The notes below the pieces were generated by a model. It made no database searches. It saw only the letters and a list, made by a program, of their open reading frames with translations, and was not told where the DNA came from. The position numbers were made by a program, and so were the translations under genes. Shown here one piece after another: positions 61,501-64,000 of a stretch of 64,000 bases of DNA. The stretch comes from Aptenodytes patagonicus. Lineage: Eukaryota; Chordata; Aves; Sphenisciformes; Spheniscidae. The DNA is taken from assembly GCF_965638725.1 (NCBI RefSeq), contig NC_134950.1, forward strand, positions 5,270,101-5,334,100. Reading direction: 5' to 3'. Numbering within the stretch: position 1 is the first letter of the stretch; every line of letters starts with the position of its first letter.

Positions 61501-63050
61501 AAACTGTGTTTTGACCTTGTGGTTAATATGAAAAATAACACATTTTTGTTGAGTGGAAGGTCTTAGCTGAAACATTTATTAAGATCCGCTGTAGCCATTA
61601 GCTGTATGTGTCTTTCACGTCTTTTATTTGTATCTGTGCACTGGTATTAAGAAGATGAGTCTTGTGCCACAATTGCATTGGAAAGCTGTGGAAACACAGA
61701 ACAGAACAGTGGTCCCTGACCTAAAAAGATACTATCAGTGTAGAGCATGAAAAAAATCCAGGTGTGTACAGGTGATGGGGAAGTACAAGGGGAAAAGAAG
61801 AAAAAGCAGATCACATGGAAATCTCTGAAAGAGGCAAGGATTTGAGAAGCAGTCATTTAGGTCACACGAGGGTAACCTGAGAGGACGTCAGATGAAATGA
61901 GTGGAAGTACACTGGCAGAACTGAGAGAAGACTGACTTTTCACTTATTTAGGCAAGAAAAACAATTTTGTGCTTTTACCAATAAGAGATAAGAACAGAGG
62001 ATAGGACTCTCTCTCCTCAAGAAGTCAGTGAAAACAGAGAGGAGGAGAAAGATCTGTGTGGTGCTGGCTGAGGAAAAGGTTTTATTGTCATAAGCTGAGC
62101 TAGTCAAGCCAGATAGGGTTAAGATTATGCAAGACTTGCCCTCATTTCTGTTACTTGTAACTTTGCCAAACTTTAATTATCCTGGCTGAAAATTTTCTTG
62201 CTGGGTGTGTGCCTAAGACTGAAGGGTGTGTATGCATCTCTCTGTGTTGTACTATTTCAGTCATTCTGAAGACTGAGAACTGAAGAAAGAATTTTTTTTC
62301 CATGTGAAAGAAAAGACATTAGGCTTTTTTTTTTTTTTTCCTTCTTCTCAAGGTACTCTAATGCACAGAGTAGCTGAAAGTCCAGTTGTTGATAATCTTA
62401 GAGATGTGTCTTTTGCTGCTGGATCACAGATATCCAAGTTTGTAAAGATACTGGAAAATATGGTAGAAACAAAAAGCTCTCAAGACATGGGTGCTCTTGA
62501 GCATGCTCCAGCACCTCACAGCATCCCCATATGCAGTGGTAGCACATGCACCTTCCATAGATTGGGCAGGACCTTCTCTTCATTGACTCCAGATTATCAC
62601 AAGACCTAAGGTCTTTCTAAGTGTCAACATGCACATTAGTTATGTAAATGTTCATACAAGTGTTAACATGCACAACAGGCTCCAGAGAAACCTAGAGGAG
62701 AATAGAACTACCCAACAGTGATGAGAGATGAAGTGTTCTCTAGGCTTTATTGACTGATTGATCAAATCTCTGTTGACTTAATGGGAGCTTGGACACCTAC
62801 ACACAGACATCTTGATGCAGGTACTTGAATTTGGAGTTGAATCCCATCCCTCCCACCTCTGGTAAACTGGAGCTAAAGGGTGTTGACAGAGAATGAGTGT
62901 TGACAGCAGAAAGCCTATCATTTGTGTTCATGGTTGTTTCTTGTGCAGGCACCATGATGGAGGAGAATAGATTCTGGCTAAAGCTGACAGTGGGGGTTTG
63001 CAAGCCAACAAACCTGAGAGGAAAGTCCAAGGAGCCCAGATACAAGGAGA
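55591..63050. other. Gene-poor region, nothing recognised except a short tandem repeat
   Basis: I see T or A homopolymers (near 57362 and 62322) and an 18-bp tandem repeat at 60216-60259. No exon, RNA gene or transposon that I can name is visible on either strand in these 7.5 kb. Confidence 0.5.
60216..60259. repeat. 18-bp tandem repeat, about 2.4 copies
   Basis: The unit GGGATCTTTCCTCCAGAC occurs at 60216 and 60234, with a partial third copy from 60252. The first two copies are identical. Confidence 0.9.
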
Positions 63051-63230
63051 CATAGAATCATAGAATCATAGAACGGTTAAGGTTGGAAAAGACCTCTAAG
63101 ATCATCGAGTCCAACCGTCAACCCAACACCACCATGCCCACTAAACCATGTCCCTAAGAGCCTCATCTACACGTCTTTTAAATACTTCCAGGGATGGGGA
63201 CTCCACCACTTCCCTGGGCAGCCTGTTCCA
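63051..63230 (-). mobile_element. CR1 LINE 3' end fragment, same subfamily as 46817-48262
   Basis: It matches the left end of the young CR1 from CATAGAATCATAGAATC through to GGGCAGCCTGTTCCA with few differences, then stops abruptly. About 180 bp remain, including the C-terminal end of ORF2. Confidence 0.95.
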
Positions 63231-64000
63231 GAAACAGAACCTGTATCGGAAAGAGGGGTTGGAAAGAGGGGTGGAAAGGAAAGTCAGCTGGAGTGGACAG
63301 GGGACAGAGCAGGTTGAAATAGAGCCAGTAGGAGAGGATTTCATTTGATTGCAGAAAACTATTTCCTGGATAGGAGGATGTGAGCAGCTTTTTTCTACAA
63401 GAAAGGCAAAATAAGGCTCAAAGCGTGCCCTTGTATAACATGCAGCAGAACCAAATTCCTAGGCTTGAGAATATCTATGTCATAACCTCATTTCTTCAGA
63501 AAATGAGGGACAGATGGGGGAGAAAATAACTTTTAGAATTGTTGTGGTTTTCATTAAAAATTTCATTAAAAATTTCATTTCATTAAAAATAAAACAAAAC
63601 ACCACCATCAACAACAACAACAACAACAAAGCCATTAAAAAATCTTGACAAAACCTCTTGTGCTCTCTCCATAGCCACCCAACATGCCTGCCTCCTGGTG
63701 CTCTCAGCTGGCAATGACCTTGTACAGGGGTCATTTTACTGAATCCGCGCTTGCTCACATATACAGCTGAAGTTTGGGTCAGAGGCTGGGAAAAGACACA
63801 GCACTGAGCAACTCATCCACCTATCTCTCTATCATGTTTACACCCAGAGTAAATCTTATGTGCATCTGCATTTCTTTCTAATTCTTTTGAAAAGAAACCC
63901 ATTAATTTGATTCACTAGTAATCAGATTGCTAGCTAACTGTTCCAACACAGCAAGGTATAAGCAAGTGTTTTGCTGAATTACAGCAAATCTCATCTAGTT
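63231..64000. other. Intergenic, simple repeats only
   Basis: It contains TTTCATTAAAAA repeats and a CAA run (63549-63630). Nothing else was recognised up to the window edge. Confidence 0.55.
63549..63630. repeat. TTTCATTAAAAA tandem units followed by (CAA)n
   Basis: Three near-copies of a 12-bp A/T unit are followed by ACAAAAC and about seven CAA units. Confidence 0.85.

Noticed and set aside
1..64000. CRISPR arrays, bacterial operons, rRNA or tRNA genes
   Set aside because: None was seen. The repeats are CR1, LTR and microsatellites, and the sequence is vertebrate-like throughout. tRNA or microRNA genes cannot be fully excluded by eye; tRNAscan-SE and Rfam searches would decide.

Overview
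This window looks like avian nuclear DNA, probably Neoaves. The evidence is several CR1 LINE copies with the bird-type 3' tail (runs of ATTCTATG), a solo endogenous-retrovirus LTR of a type I remember as common in neoavian genomes, and a vertebrate collagen gene with typical splice sites. There are no bacterial-type operons, CRISPR arrays or ribosomal RNA genes. Species was not determined.

Positions 899 to 34878 (+ strand) hold the 3' part of COL22A1, the alpha-1 chain of the FACIT collagen XXII. I could place 23 exons that join in one open frame of 560 residues plus a stop. In order they encode a 45-residue Gly-X-Y segment that continues beyond the left edge, an 8-residue break with the cysteine pair CSEC, an unbroken 112-triplet helix, a non-collagenous NC2 segment likely to form an amphipathic helix, a COL1 helix with two small imperfections, and the CDPTQC cysteine motif followed by a short NC1 tail. 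A 3' UTR with an ATT microsatellite and an AATAAA signal follows. The large second intron carries an antisense retroviral LTR with a clear TATA box, a polyadenylation signal and a tandem duplication in U3.

Positions 34879 to 64000 are mostly gene-poor. The one other gene I can support is an intronless 266-codon leucine-rich-repeat gene at 42780 to 43580 (+), whose name I do not recognise. The rest is repeat-rich. It includes a 5'-truncated CR1 with an uninterrupted reverse-transcriptase frame (46817 to 48262, minus), an exact 93-bp copy of an internal part of that CR1 about 0.86 kb away, a solo LTR (49149 to 49689), much older CR1-clade relics near 51.0 to 51.8, 53.1 and 55.2 to 55.6 kb, and further short CR1 ends.

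The two genes show no sign of a shared pathway. COL22A1 encodes a secreted extracellular-matrix protein. The LRR protein has no visible signal peptide and looks intracellular. I did not find a convincing new multi-gene system. The items most worth checking are the intronless LRR gene, the perfect 93-bp internal CR1 duplicate, the stop-generating tandem splice donor at the first visible exon, and the structured LTR in intron 2.
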